This document shows, piece by piece, positions 19,042-28,044 of a DNA stretch of 64,000 nucleotides (its first letter is position 1; every line of letters starts with the position of its first letter). The DNA is from Tahibacter sp042701255 (GTDB taxonomy: Bacteria; Pseudomonadota; Gammaproteobacteria; Xanthomonadales; Rhodanobacteraceae), in NCBI RefSeq assembly GCF_042701255.1, contig NZ_CP170554.1, positions 4,030,001 through 4,094,000 on the forward strand, given 5' to 3'. A model generated the notes under the pieces. The model did no database searches. It was not told the origin of the DNA and was given only the letters and a program-made list of their open reading frames with translations. The translations under genes and the position numbers were made by a program.

Positions 19042-20081
19042 CCTGATTAGCGCCGAGTCTCAGCTGCGCAGAGCGGTTTCGGTGAGCGACCCGAGGGCAA
19101 ACAGAGCGATAGCCAGTCGCGGGATCATGGCCGCCATATCGACGCGTCGGTTGAAGCGGTACTGATGGGCGGCGAGGTAGCGAGCGCCGTACTTGGCGAA
19201 CTTCAAAGCGTGGTGGGTACCGCTCAAGGCAGTCTTGAGGTTGCTCAGGATCACGTTGACCCAGAGCAGCTGCGGTTGTTGAGCGGCAGCGCGGCCGCGG
19301 CCGGTGACGACGGCCTCATGGGCCATGCCGGCCTGGGCGATACCGGTGAAGGCGGACAGGCCGTCGCTGATGACCACGGCGTCGGGTGCCAGAGCGCGGT
19401 GTGCCCAGTTCTTGAGGGTTTCCCGATTGAAGCGAGGAACCGGATCCAGGCGGATGTGCAGAGGCCGCCCTTGCTCGGTGGCCACAGCGGCGATGAACGG
19501 GACTTTGTTTTCCCATTGCTGGCCATTGGCCACGCCGCTGCGCTCGCCGCCCAGATAGGCATCGTCCACCTGCACCACGCCGTGGAGGATCCGGTCGATC
19601 TCACGATGAGCCATGACCGCCATGAGCTTGTGCTTGATCCGCCAGGCCGTGCGGTAGCACACGCCCAGTTGCCGACTCAGCTCCAGTGCCGAGACGCCGT
19701 TCTTGGCCTGCGTCGTCAGGTAGATCGCCAACCACCACAGCCGTAACGGCAGCTTGGTGTCCGCCAACGGCGTTCCTGATGTCACACTGGTTTGCGTCCG
19801 GCAGTCACGGCACTGCCACAGGGTCTGTCGCCCGCGTCGGAAAGTCGATGCCTGCTGTCCCTTGCAGCTCGGACAGACAAACCCCTCCGGCCAACGCGAA
19901 CGCGCCATGGCCTGCTCGCATTGCCTATCGGTGCCGAACTGCTTCATGAACGCCGGCAGGGACACGCTGCGCTGGAACTGAACCCGATTCATCGCCATGG
20001 CGGCATCCTCTTGAGAATGCTGCCGTTTTAGATCTCGCCAGAATCAGCAGCTGAGACACAGCGCTAATCAGGTCCCCTTGA
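19033..20081. mobile_element. IS1595-family insertion sequence with target duplication
   Basis: Element of about 1031 bp (19042-20072). The ends are imperfect inverted repeats: CCTGATTAGCGC...GTCTCAGCTG on the left, and CAGCTGAGAC...GCGCTAATCAGG on the right. The flanks TCCCCTTGA (19033-19041 and 20073-20081) are identical; because of the ambiguous edge base this fits the 8-bp duplication of the family. Joining the flanks restores the chromosomal palindrome with core CCCCTTGAAGGGG, so the element landed at its centre. It carries one transposase gene. Confidence 0.88.
19060..19998 (-). CDS. IS1595-family transposase
   Basis: A 312-residue transposase. The N-terminal zinc ribbon has Cys at 42, 45, 63 and 66 (CPSC and CRDC), followed by a helix-turn-helix-like part (ELSRQLGVCYRTAWRIKHKL). 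The catalytic core shows VQVDDAYLGGER (Asp145/146) and VISDGLSAF (Asp212). The third position of the motif is probably the Asn/Lys of LSNLKTAL, as in DDNK members of this family, because the C-terminal YLAAHQYRFNRR lacks the Glu many relatives carry. The gene fills the IS and looks intact. Confidence 0.9.
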   Translation of the reverse strand: MAMNRVQFQRSVSLPAFMKQFGTDRQCEQAMARSRWPEGFVCPSCKGQQASTFRRGRQTLWQCRDCRTQTSVTSGTPLADTKLPLRLWWLAIYLTTQAKNGVSALELSRQLGVCYRTAWRIKHKLMAVMAHREIDRILHGVVQVDDAYLGGERSGVANGQQWENKVPFIAAVATEQGRPLHIRLDPVPRFNRETLKNWAHRALAPDAVVISDGLSAFTGIAQAGMAHEAVVTGRGRAAAQQPQLLWVNVILSNLKTALSGTHHALKFAKYGARYLAAHQYRFNRRVDMAAMIPRLAIALFALGSLTETALRS

Positions 20082-20154
20082 AGGGGTTTTTCTCGCTCCC
20101 TGAGGCGGCGTGGGGGCTTTGCAGTAAGTTGTATTGATCAGCTTCCGACTCGAA

Positions 20155-20176
20155 GTAGCAGGGGTTTTCCTGCTAC
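20155..20176. repeat. Short perfect hairpin
   Basis: GTAGCAGG (20155-20162), loop GGTTTT, CCTGCTAC (20169-20176). It stands between the IS and the next palindromic repeat; possibly a remnant terminator. No gene is attached to it. Confidence 0.5.
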
Positions 20177-20190
20177 GTCGGTGGCCGCAA

Positions 20191-20300
20191 CAAACCCTCC
20201 CCTTCAAGGGGGTGAAAAGCCGTCGTTTAGAACCGCAGGTTCTGACGGCTTTGAACGCCCAACGGGCCGGAGGGCATGGGTGGGGATGGGGTTTCGCCCT
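20191..20300. repeat. GC palindrome copy split by a 58-nt hairpin-forming insert
   Basis: The left half CCCTCCCCTTCAAGGG ends at 20210 and the right half GGAGGGCATGGGTGGGGATG resumes at 20269, in the orientation opposite to the copy at 2954. The insert contains nested stems AAAGCCGTC/GACGGCTTT (20216-20224, 20244-20252) and AGAACC/GGTTCT (20229-20234, 20238-20243). Confidence 0.75.
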
Positions 20301-20381
20301 GCAGCGTCAGGTCACCAATACATCGGGTATTCGATTCGCTGCTCAAGCCTGTCGAGACTCGACGCCGGCTTCCGCCGGCGT

Positions 20382-20418
20382 CGATTCCCGATTCCCGATT
20401 CCCGATTCCCGATTCCCG
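20382..20418. repeat. GATTCCC heptamer array downstream of gcvP
   Basis: Five tandem heptamers (CGATTCC periodicity) directly beyond the gcvP terminator. Same family as the arrays near 2.9, 5.2-5.6 and 39.4 kb, but here only one arm is present. Confidence 0.8.
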
Positions 20419-20444
20419 AAAACGCCGACGCCTCAGGCGTCGGC
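20417..20444 (-). terminator. gcvP terminator with the stop codon as its loop
   Basis: On the minus strand GCCGACGCC, then TGA (the gcvP stop, 20433-20435), then GGCGTCGGC, followed by GTTTTC. The 9-bp stem is perfect and the three loop bases are exactly the stop codon. Confidence 0.7.
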
Positions 20445-23303
20445 CGTTTCCTTGTACGCATCGACCGGAATGCAGGCGCACATGATGTTCTTGTCGCCGT
20501 AGACGTTGTCGACGCGCGCGACCGGCGGCCAGTACTTCTGCAGCTTCAGCGTGGCCAGCGGGAACGCGGCGAGTTCGCGCGGATAGGCGTGCGCCCACTC
20601 GCTGCCGCAGACCGCGGTCGCCGTGTGCGGCGCGTGCTTGAGCGGGTTGTCCTCGCGGTCGAGTTTGCCGTCGGCGATCGCGCGGATTTCCTCGCGGATC
20701 TGGATCATCGCGTCGATGAAGCGGTCGAGCTCGTGCTGCGATTCGGACTCGGTCGGTTCGACCATCAGGGTGCCGGCGACCGGGAAGCTCAGGGTCGGCG
20801 CGTGGAAGCCGAAGTCGATCAGGCGCTTGGCCACGTCCTCGGCGCTGACGCCGGTCGCGTCCTTGAGCGGGCGCAGATCGAGGATGCATTCATGCGCGAC
20901 GAGGCCGTTGCGGCCGGTGTACAGGGTCTCGTAGTGCGGTGCGAGTCGCGTGGCGATGTAGTTCGCGTTGAGCAGCGCGACCTGGGTCGCCTTGCGCAGA
21001 CCGCTGGCGCCCATCAGCGTGACGTACATCCAGCTGATCGGCAGGATCGAGGCCGAACCGAAGTTCGCCGCGCTGACCATGCCGACCGGACTCTCCGCAC
21101 CGAGCGTGCCGGGCAGGAACGGCGCGAGATGCGCCTTGACCGCGCAGGGACCGACGCCGGGACCGCCGCCGCCGTGCGGAATGCAGAAGGTCTTGTGCAG
21201 GTTCAGATGCGACACGTCCGAGCCCCACTTGCCGGGCTTGGCCACGCCGACCAGCGCGTTCATGTTCGCGCCGTCGGTGTACACCTGGCCGCCGTGCGCG
21301 TGCACGATCTCGCAGATGCGCACGACGTCTTCCTCGAACACGCCGTGGGTCGACGGGTACGTGATCATGATCGCGGCGAGGCGTTCGCTGTATTTCTCGG
21401 CGGCGCGGCGGATGTCCTCGACGTCGACGTTGCCGTTCGCGTCGCACTTGGTCACGACGACCTGCATGCCGCACATCTGCGCCGAGGCCGGATTCGTGCC
21501 GTGCGCCGATTCGGGAATCAGGCAGACGTCGCGATGCGCTTCGCCGCGCGAGCGGTGATAGGCGCGGATCGCGAGCAGGCCGGCGTACTCGCCCTGCGCG
21601 CCGGAGTTCGGCTGCAGGCTGACCGCGTCGTAGCCGGTGCATTCGACGAGCATCTGTTCCAGACCGGTGATGAGGTCCTGGTAGCCCTGCGTCTGCGCCG
21701 ACGGCGCCAGCGGATGGATGTTGGAGAACTCGGGCCAGGTGACCGGAATCATCTCGGCCGTGGCGTTGAGCTTCATCGTGCAGCTGCCGAGCGGAATCAT
21801 GGTGCGGTCCAGCGCCAGGTCCTTGTCGGCCAGCGAGCGCAGGTAGCGCAGCAGTTCGTGCTCGCTGTGATGGGTGTTGAACACCGGATGCTGCAGGAAC
21901 GCGGTGGTGCGGCGCAGACCGGCCGGCAACGCATCCGGCGTGGCCGCGTCGAGCGCGTCGACATCACCGAGGTCGGCGCCGAACAGCGCGGCCAGCGCGA
22001 CGAGATCTTCACGCGTGACGGTCTCGTCGAGGCTGATGCCGAGGCTGTCGGCATCGATGCGGCGCAGGTTGATGCGCGCGGCCTCGGCCTTGGCATGGAT
22101 CGCCGCGGCATCGACGCCGACCACGTGCAGGGTGTCGAAGAAATCCGGACCGACCGTGAAGCCGGCCTTGCGCAGCGCCGCGGCGAGCAGCGCGCTGAAG
22201 CGGTGCACGCGCGTCGCAATGCGGATCAGGCCCTCGGGACCGTGATAGACCGCATACATGCTGGCCATGACGGCCAGCAGCACCTGCGCCGTGCAGATGT
22301 TGGACGTGGCCTTCTCGCGGCGGATGTGCTGTTCGCGCGTCTGCAGGGTCAGGCGGTAGGCCGGCTTGCCCTCGGCGTCGACCGACACGCCGATCAGGCG
22401 GCCCGGCATCGAGCGCTTGTAGGCGTCGCGGCAGGCCATGAAGCCTGCGTGCGGACCGCCGAAGCCGAACGGCACGCCGAAGCGCTGGCTGTTGCCGACG
22501 ACGATGTCCGCGCCCCACTCGCCCGGCGCGGCGATCAGGGTCAGCGCGAGCAGGTCGCTGGCGACCGCGACGAGACCGCCGCGCGCGTGCACGGCGTCGG
22601 CCAGCGCGGCGTAGTCACTGATCTGGCCGAAGGTGTTCGGGTACTGCAGCAGCACGCCGAACACGTCGGCCGCGGCGGCTTCGGCGTCGTCGCCGATCTG
22701 CAGCACGATGCCGAGCGGCTCGGCGCGGGTCTTCAGCAGCTCGAGCGTCTGCGGATGCACGCCGCGCGAGACGAAGAAGACGTCGGACTTGGACTTGGCC
22801 GAACGCTTGGCCAGGGTCATGGCCTCGGCCGCGGCGGTGCCTTCGTCGAGCAGCGAGGCGTTGGCGATCTCCATGCCGGTCAGGTCGGCGCAGAGGGTCT
22901 GGAAGTTGATCAGGGCCTCCATGCGGCCCTGGGAGATCTCGGCCTGGTACGGCGTATAGGCCGTGTACCAGGCCGGATTTTCGAGGATGTTGCGCAGGAT
23001 GACGTTGGGCGTGTGCGTGCCGTAGTAACCCTGGCCGATGAAGCTGCGGAACACCTGGTTGCGGCCGGCGATCGCGCGGATCTTGTCCAGCGCCTCGACC
23101 TCGCTGAGCGGGCTCGGCAGGGCCAGCGGAGCGGCGGACTTGATCGAGGCCGGCACGATGGCATCGGTCAGCGCTTCCAGCGAGGACTGCCCGACCACGC
23201 CGAGCATGTGCGCGATCTCGGCGTCGTTCGGGCCGATGTGGCGTTCGATGAAGGCGTCGTGGTGCTCGAGCTGGCGCAGGGAAGGACGGGTGTTCTGGCT
23301 CAT
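20433..23303 (-). CDS. gcvP: Glycine dehydrogenase (decarboxylating), P-protein
   Basis: PLP enzyme of the glycine cleavage system: it decarboxylates glycine and passes the aminomethyl group to lipoylated H-protein. It has 956 residues, the full length of the single-chain bacterial form. The N-terminal half has SFIGQGYYGTHTPNVILRNI, ENPAWYTAYTPYQAEISQGR and GQPHAGF-like FGGPHAGFMAC. The C-terminal half has the PLP-binding Lys in HLNLHKTFCIPHGGGGPG and TSANFGSA-like AANFGSASILPISWMY. The start at 23303 (MSQNTRPSLRQL) is preferred to an upstream ATG at 23333 because it is the normal P-protein start. A tandem glycine riboswitch precedes it. gcvT and gcvH are not in the window. Confidence 0.96.
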   Translation of the reverse strand: MSQNTRPSLRQLEHHDAFIERHIGPNDAEIAHMLGVVGQSSLEALTDAIVPASIKSAAPLALPSPLSEVEALDKIRAIAGRNQVFRSFIGQGYYGTHTPNVILRNILENPAWYTAYTPYQAEISQGRMEALINFQTLCADLTGMEIANASLLDEGTAAAEAMTLAKRSAKSKSDVFFVSRGVHPQTLELLKTRAEPLGIVLQIGDDAEAAAADVFGVLLQYPNTFGQISDYAALADAVHARGGLVAVASDLLALTLIAAPGEWGADIVVGNSQRFGVPFGFGGPHAGFMACRDAYKRSMPGRLIGVSVDAEGKPAYRLTLQTREQHIRREKATSNICTAQVLLAVMASMYAVYHGPEGLIRIATRVHRFSALLAAALRKAGFTVGPDFFDTLHVVGVDAAAIHAKAEAARINLRRIDADSLGISLDETVTREDLVALAALFGADLGDVDALDAATPDALPAGLRRTTAFLQHPVFNTHHSEHELLRYLRSLADKDLALDRTMIPLGSCTMKLNATAEMIPVTWPEFSNIHPLAPSAQTQGYQDLITGLEQMLVECTGYDAVSLQPNSGAQGEYAGLLAIRAYHRSRGEAHRDVCLIPESAHGTNPASAQMCGMQVVVTKCDANGNVDVEDIRRAAEKYSERLAAIMITYPSTHGVFEEDVVRICEIVHAHGGQVYTDGANMNALVGVAKPGKWGSDVSHLNLHKTFCIPHGGGGPGVGPCAVKAHLAPFLPGTLGAESPVGMVSAANFGSASILPISWMYVTLMGASGLRKATQVALLNANYIATRLAPHYETLYTGRNGLVAHECILDLRPLKDATGVSAEDVAKRLIDFGFHAPTLSFPVAGTLMVEPTESESQHELDRFIDAMIQIREEIRAIADGKLDREDNPLKHAPHTATAVCGSEWAHAYPRELAAFPLATLKLQKYWPPVARVDNVYGDKNIMCACIPVDAYKETADA

Positions 23304-23351
23304 GATTTGGGGACGTCCGAAAGCGACGTGCATGCCGCACGTCGGGGCGCC

Positions 23352-23510
23352 CCTCTGTCCTTTTGCCTGAGAGTTTCGAAGCCTGCGCTTCTTGCCCCTT
23401 CGGCGCCGGCGCTGCCGGTCTCTCCAGAGTGTTCGCGCGCGGTGGTATGGGAGCCTGAGCGATTACGGGCGTTGCGCCTTCGGCAGCGGCCTGAGCCGCT
23501 TCTCCCACCG
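23352..23510 (-). promoter_or_regulatory. Tandem glycine riboswitch
   Basis: In the gcvP leader, two glycine aptamers lie in series. Aptamer 1 (about 23510-23441) shows GGGAGAAGC, GCCGAAGGCGCAA and GCTCAGGCTCCC. Aptamer 2 (about 23430-23352) shows GGAGAGACC, GCCGAAGGGGCAAG and AACTCTCAGGCAAAAGGACAG, the textbook core. They are joined by a short linker. Glycine binding normally turns on the cleavage genes. The distance to the gcvP start is about 48 nt. Confidence 0.95.
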
Positions 23511-23525
23511 GGTGCGTAGTCGCCG

Positions 23526-23531
23526 ATTATA
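23526..23531 (-). promoter_or_regulatory. gcvP -10 box
   Basis: A perfect TATAAT on the minus strand lies about 16 nt ahead of the first aptamer. No convincing -35 consensus stands at 17 bp. Confidence 0.6.
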
Positions 23532-23794
23532 GCCGTCGGCCGTGACCGGAAGCGACTGCCCGGCCGAGCCCGCCGCCGCGGCGCCGGGCCCGTTGCCCGG
23601 GCATCGTCGGGGCGGCGGGCAGACCCGCCCTCGGCGCCGGCAGCCGGGACATCGATGCCCACGGTGTCGATCGCCGGACGGCCAGTGCGACCTGTGTCGC
23701 AACATCGTGACCGTCGACGCATTTCCTTTTGCGCACAAATGGCGAAAAATCCACGCCGACGCCGCCAGCCGGAAGCCAGGGTCCGAATCGCGTC

Positions 23795-24916
23795 ATGTCC
23801 CATACCGCCGAATCACGTCTGCACGACGCACTGAATGCGATCAGCGAACCGCTGGTGCTGCTGCAGGGCGACGCGCTCGTTCACGTCAATCCCGCGGCGC
23901 TGCGTCTGGCCGAGAACCTCGCCGGCGCCCAGGGCGATCCCGAGCGCCGTCTGCGCGAGCTCGTCTCGCACGCGCGCGCGGATTCGGCCTCGCGCTCGCT
24001 CGTACTGCCGCTGGCCGGCGACGATCGCGCGCTGGCGCTGCTGCTCGACTACGAACCGGCCGCCGACGCGGACGACCAGGAGCTCGAGCTCGCGCTGGCC
24101 CGGCTCAACACGGTGCAGGAACAGCTCGTGCAGTCGGAAAAGATGGCCTCGCTGGGCCAGCTCGCGGCCGGCATCGCGCACGAGATCAACAACCCGATCG
24201 GCTATGTGCATTCCAATCTCGGCACCCTGCAGGAATACCTCAACAACCTGTTCGGCCTGATCGAGTGCTACGACGGCGTGCTCGCGCTGAACGGACCGAT
24301 CACGGCCGAGCGCCGCGCCGAGGTCGCCGAACGCAAGCGTGCGATCGACTTCGCGTTCCTCGTGCAGGATCTGCCGCCGCTGCTGGCCGAATCGCGCGAA
24401 GGCATCGACCGCGTGCGCCGCATCGTGCAGGACCTGCGCGATTTCTCCCGCGTCGACCGGCTCGAAACCTGGTCGCTGTACGACCTGCACCGCGGCCTCG
24501 ACAGCACCTTGGGCATCGTCTGGAACGAGCTCAAGTACAAGGCCGAGGTGCGCAAGGAATACGGCAACCTGCCGCTGGTCGAATGCCTGCCGTCGCAGAT
24601 CAACCAGGTGTTCGTGAACATCCTCGTCAACGCGGCCCAGGCCATCGAGCAGCGCGGCGAGATCGTCGTGCGCACCGGCGCGCAGGAAGGCCGCATCTGG
24701 ATCGAGATCGCCGACAACGGCGGCGGCATCGCGCCGGACAACCTCAAGCGTATCTTCGATCCGTTCTTCACGACCAAGCCGGTCGGCAAGGGCACGGGCC
24801 TGGGGCTGTCGATCTCCTACGGCATCGTGCGCAAGCATCACGGCGAGATCGCGGTCGACAGCCAGGTCGGCCACGGCACGACGTTCCGCATCACCCTGCC
24901 CCAGCGGCAGACCTGA
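23795..24916 (+). CDS. Soluble sensor histidine kinase
   Basis: Cytoplasmic kinase of 373 residues without membrane segments. The N-terminal 100 residues resemble a degenerate PAS sensor (ALNAISEPLVLLQGDALVHVNPAAL). The dimerisation domain begins EKMASLGQLAAGIAHEINNP (about residue 115) with the phospho-acceptor His in AHEINNPIGY. The ATPase domain has NILVNAAQAI, DNGGGIAPDN and GKGTGLGLSI. The ATG at 23795 is used because the PAS begins just after it. The receiver gene begins 22 nt downstream, so they form an operon. Confidence 0.88.
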   Translation: MSHTAESRLHDALNAISEPLVLLQGDALVHVNPAALRLAENLAGAQGDPERRLRELVSHARADSASRSLVLPLAGDDRALALLLDYEPAADADDQELELALARLNTVQEQLVQSEKMASLGQLAAGIAHEINNPIGYVHSNLGTLQEYLNNLFGLIECYDGVLALNGPITAERRAEVAERKRAIDFAFLVQDLPPLLAESREGIDRVRRIVQDLRDFSRVDRLETWSLYDLHRGLDSTLGIVWNELKYKAEVRKEYGNLPLVECLPSQINQVFVNILVNAAQAIEQRGEIVVRTGAQEGRIWIEIADNGGGIAPDNLKRIFDPFFTTKPVGKGTGLGLSISYGIVRKHHGEIAVDSQVGHGTTFRITLPQRQT

Positions 24917-24938
24917 ACCCCGAGCCCGAGGAAACCGC

Positions 24939-25493
24939 ATGTATCGTGTCCTGATCGTCGACGACGAGCCGAACATCCTGACCGCGCTGCGGCGCAACCT
25001 GGCCAACATCCCGACCAGCCTGCTCGACGGCGAGCGTCTGGAGCTGTATCCGGCGAACAGTCCCGAGGACGCGCTGCAGCTGGCCGTCGAGGAGAATTTC
25101 GACCTGGTCATTTCCGACCTGCGCATGCCGCGCATCAACGGCGTGGACCTGCTCGCGGAGATCGGCGCGCGCCAGCCCAACGTCGCGCGCATCCTCATGA
25201 GCGGCTACGCGGATCTCGAAGCGATCGTCAACGCAGTGAACCAGGCGCGCATCTTCCGCTTCATTCCCAAGCCCTGGGACGACAACGACCTGCGCATGGC
25301 CGTCGTGCAGGCGCTGCACTACCGCGCGATCATTATCGAAAACCAGCGCCTGGCCGACATCGTGCGCTCGCAGCGCGGCCAGCTCGAACGCCACGAAGCC
25401 GAACTGCGCCGGCTCGAGCGCGAGCATCCCGGCATCACCCAGATCGAGCGCGACGAGACCGGCGCGATCTTCATCGACGAGGACGACCTCTAG
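24939..25493 (+). CDS. Response regulator, receiver plus coiled tail
   Basis: A 184-residue receiver, probably phosphorylated by the adjacent kinase. Acid pair DDE (VLIVDDEPNI), phospho-acceptor Asp in LVISDLRMPRING, Ser in LMSGYAD and Lys in IPKPWDDNDLR. The KPWDD signature is that of RpfG/HD-GYP-like receivers, but no HD-GYP or DNA-binding output follows. The last 50 residues are a charged helix (QLERHEAELRRLEREHP) and an acidic end. It may signal through protein contact or supply phosphate to another protein such as the REC-bearing EAL protein at 31.6-35.4 kb; that link is inference. Confidence 0.87.
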   Translation: MYRVLIVDDEPNILTALRRNLANIPTSLLDGERLELYPANSPEDALQLAVEENFDLVISDLRMPRINGVDLLAEIGARQPNVARILMSGYADLEAIVNAVNQARIFRFIPKPWDDNDLRMAVVQALHYRAIIIENQRLADIVRSQRGQLERHEAELRRLEREHPGITQIERDETGAIFIDEDDL

Positions 25494-25623
25494 CCTTACG
25501 GCGCGGCGCCGGGCCGCCGGATCGAGGATCCGTCCGCGCGGCGCGGCCTGTTTCGCCGCCGCTGGCCCCTGACGGCGCGTTTCTGCGTGGTCGTGGTTAC
25601 CGTCAACGACAAGGTAACCGCCG

Positions 25624-27933
25624 ATGCTGCTCCGCCTGGGTTTCCTCGCCGGCTGCGCGTTCGCTTCGCTCGCGCAGGCCACCACGATCGCCGTCACCAC
25701 CACGCAGGACCAGTTCGGCGAGGACAACGCCGCCTGCGGCCTGCGCGAAGCGCTGCAGGCCGCCGTCACCGACGCCGCGTTCGGCGGCTGCCCGGCCGGT
25801 TCGACCCTGGATACGATCACGCTCGACTCGGCGTATTTCAGCTACGCGCTGACGCGCGCCGGTGCCGGCGAGGACGCCAACGCGACCGGCGACCTGGACG
25901 TCTCCGGCGACGGCGTGATCATCTTCCAGGGCCAGGGCGCGCAGCTCACGACGATCGACGCGCGCGGCCTGGACCGCGTGCTCGACGTGGCGGCGGGTTC
26001 GGCCGTGCAGGTGTTCGTGCTCGACCTGACCCTGACCGGCGGCGACCCCGGCAACGGCGACGGCGGCGCGATCCTGATGCGCGGCAACACGCTGATCGTC
26101 CGGCGCAGCCATCTCGCCGGCAACGCGGCGCGCAACGGCGGCGGCCTGTATGCCAGCGCCGCTGCCCAGAGCGTGCAGTTCATCGAAAGCGCGGCGACGC
26201 GCAATCTGGCCCGCGGCATCGGCGGCGGCGTGCACAGCTCCGGCGCGCTGAAGCTCGTCAACGCCACCCTCAGCGAAAACCTCGCCACGTCCACGGGCGG
26301 CGGCCTGTCCTCGGCCGGCACGACCAGCGTGAAGAACGCCACCATCGCGTTCAATTCGGCGCAGTCGCACGCAGGCGCGCATTTTTCCGCCGGCAGCGCG
26401 ACCGTGGACAATTCCCTGTTCGTGCACAACCGCAAACCGACGAGCATCGGCGACGCCGGCACCGACCTGCACTGCGCGATCACGGTCAGCAGCGGCGGCT
26501 ACAACTCCTACCTGAGCCGCAACTGCACCTTGACTCCGGTACGTGCGAGCGACCGCCAGGAAGATCCGCAACTGAGCGCGCTCGTCGACGCCGGCCGCGG
26601 CGTTCCGGTGCATCTGCTGCTGCCGGGCAGCCCCGCCGTCGATGCCGGCGCGCCGCCGCCGAACGACGGCAGCGGCAGCCAGTGCGCCTCGACCGACCAG
26701 CGCGGCGCGGCGCGGCAGACCTGCGACCGCGGCGCGTTCGAGCTGCGCTACACCTATGCGGTCACCGACACGGCCGATGCCGTGGACAGCAACATCGGCA
26801 ATGGCGTCTGCCAGAGCGCGGGCGGCGGCTGCACCCTGCGCGCCGCGCTGCAGGAGGCGGCCGCCAGCGATGCGCCGGCGCTGATCCGGCTCATCGACGG
26901 CGTCTACGAGCTGAACATTCCGGGCGCCGGCGAAGACCTCGGCGCGACCGGCGATCTGGACATCTACGGCAGCGGACGCGCCGCGCGCGTGCTGATCGGC
27001 GGCGGCGCCGACCGGGTCGTGATCCGCAGCACGACCGGCGACCGCGTGTTCGACACGCCCTCCACGACCATCGGCGTGGTGCCGGTCGGCCTGTTCGGGA
27101 TGCGCATCAGCGGCGGCAACGAAACGCCGGCCGGCAGCGGCGTGACCGGCGGCGGCGGCATGCGCCTGCGGCCGATCGGCCATACCACGCTCGACCAGGT
27201 CTGGTTCGACGGCAACACCACAGGCGGCCACGGCGGCGGCCTGTTCCTGATCGATTCGTTTTCCCGCGCCACGACGCGCATCACGCGCAGCGCATTCACG
27301 CGCAACAGCGCCGTCGACAACGGCGGCGGCGCGTATTTCGGCCAGGGCGAGCGACTGTCCGTCAACGCCAGCCTGTTCGCCGACAACCGCAGCAGCGGCG
27401 GCAGCGGCGGCGGCGTCTGCTTTTCCAATTCCGACGCGGCCGAACTGGCCTTTTCCACGATCACGCGCAACCGCTCGGCGCGGCAGGGCGGCGGCTTTTC
27501 CGGCGACGGCGTCGCACTGCTCAGCGGTGTGCTGATGGCCGGCAACAGCGCGGACCTGTCGCATGCGGACTGCCATGTCGGCACCGGCCTCAGCGTGCCG
27601 TCGGGCGGCTACAACCTCGTCGGCCAGAACACGTCGCCCTGCCCCATGTCCGGCGACACGACGGGCAATCTCGTCGGCGTCAGTGCGCCGCTGTCGGTCG
27701 TCGCGATGGCCGGACGGCCGCTGCCCTACGTCGGCGCACAGCCGGGCAATCCGGCCGTCGACAGCGTGCCGCACTACGATTGCCTGGTGGCCGACGGCCG
27801 CTTCGAAACGCAGGACCTCACCGGCGCGGCGCGCCCGGGCGTCTACACCGCGGCCTGCACGATCGGCGCCGTCGAAGGTGTGTCCGATCTGCTGTTCGCC
27901 GACGGCATCGGCGACGGCTACGTCGGCGAATGA
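25624..27933 (+). CDS. Secreted right-handed parallel beta-helix protein (CSLREA type)
   Basis: A 769-residue exported protein of unknown function. The signal peptide ends near LAQATT. Two homologous halves each open with a CSLREA-like motif: CGLREALQAAV (about residue 39) and CTLRAALQEAA (about 405). Each is followed by Gly/Asn-rich coils such as RNGGGLYASA, GIGGGVHSSG and STGGGLSSAG, predicting a pectate-lyase-like beta-helix. The end (DLLFADGIGDGYVGE) resembles the terminal DxIFxDxF-type tail of such Xanthomonadales proteins. No catalytic residues can be assigned. An ECF sigma gene follows 111 nt downstream. Confidence 0.8.
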   Translation: MLLRLGFLAGCAFASLAQATTIAVTTTQDQFGEDNAACGLREALQAAVTDAAFGGCPAGSTLDTITLDSAYFSYALTRAGAGEDANATGDLDVSGDGVIIFQGQGAQLTTIDARGLDRVLDVAAGSAVQVFVLDLTLTGGDPGNGDGGAILMRGNTLIVRRSHLAGNAARNGGGLYASAAAQSVQFIESAATRNLARGIGGGVHSSGALKLVNATLSENLATSTGGGLSSAGTTSVKNATIAFNSAQSHAGAHFSAGSATVDNSLFVHNRKPTSIGDAGTDLHCAITVSSGGYNSYLSRNCTLTPVRASDRQEDPQLSALVDAGRGVPVHLLLPGSPAVDAGAPPPNDGSGSQCASTDQRGAARQTCDRGAFELRYTYAVTDTADAVDSNIGNGVCQSAGGGCTLRAALQEAAASDAPALIRLIDGVYELNIPGAGEDLGATGDLDIYGSGRAARVLIGGGADRVVIRSTTGDRVFDTPSTTIGVVPVGLFGMRISGGNETPAGSGVTGGGGMRLRPIGHTTLDQVWFDGNTTGGHGGGLFLIDSFSRATTRITRSAFTRNSAVDNGGGAYFGQGERLSVNASLFADNRSSGGSGGGVCFSNSDAAELAFSTITRNRSARQGGGFSGDGVALLSGVLMAGNSADLSHADCHVGTGLSVPSGGYNLVGQNTSPCPMSGDTTGNLVGVSAPLSVVAMAGRPLPYVGAQPGNPAVDSVPHYDCLVADGRFETQDLTGAARPGVYTAACTIGAVEGVSDLLFADGIGDGYVGE

Positions 27934-28044
27934 CACAGCGCCGGCACGGCCGCCGGCACGCCCGTCCGTGCCGGCGCAGTCCTCCCCCGGCGCGTTGCGT
28001 GCCTGCCGGTGGCGTGGCACCGTGGCGCCCTGCGGAGGAAGGGC

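Noticed and set aside
18707..19165. A 152-codon plus-strand frame running into the IS element
   Set aside because: It crosses the IS boundary and target duplication and has no ribosome site or motif.
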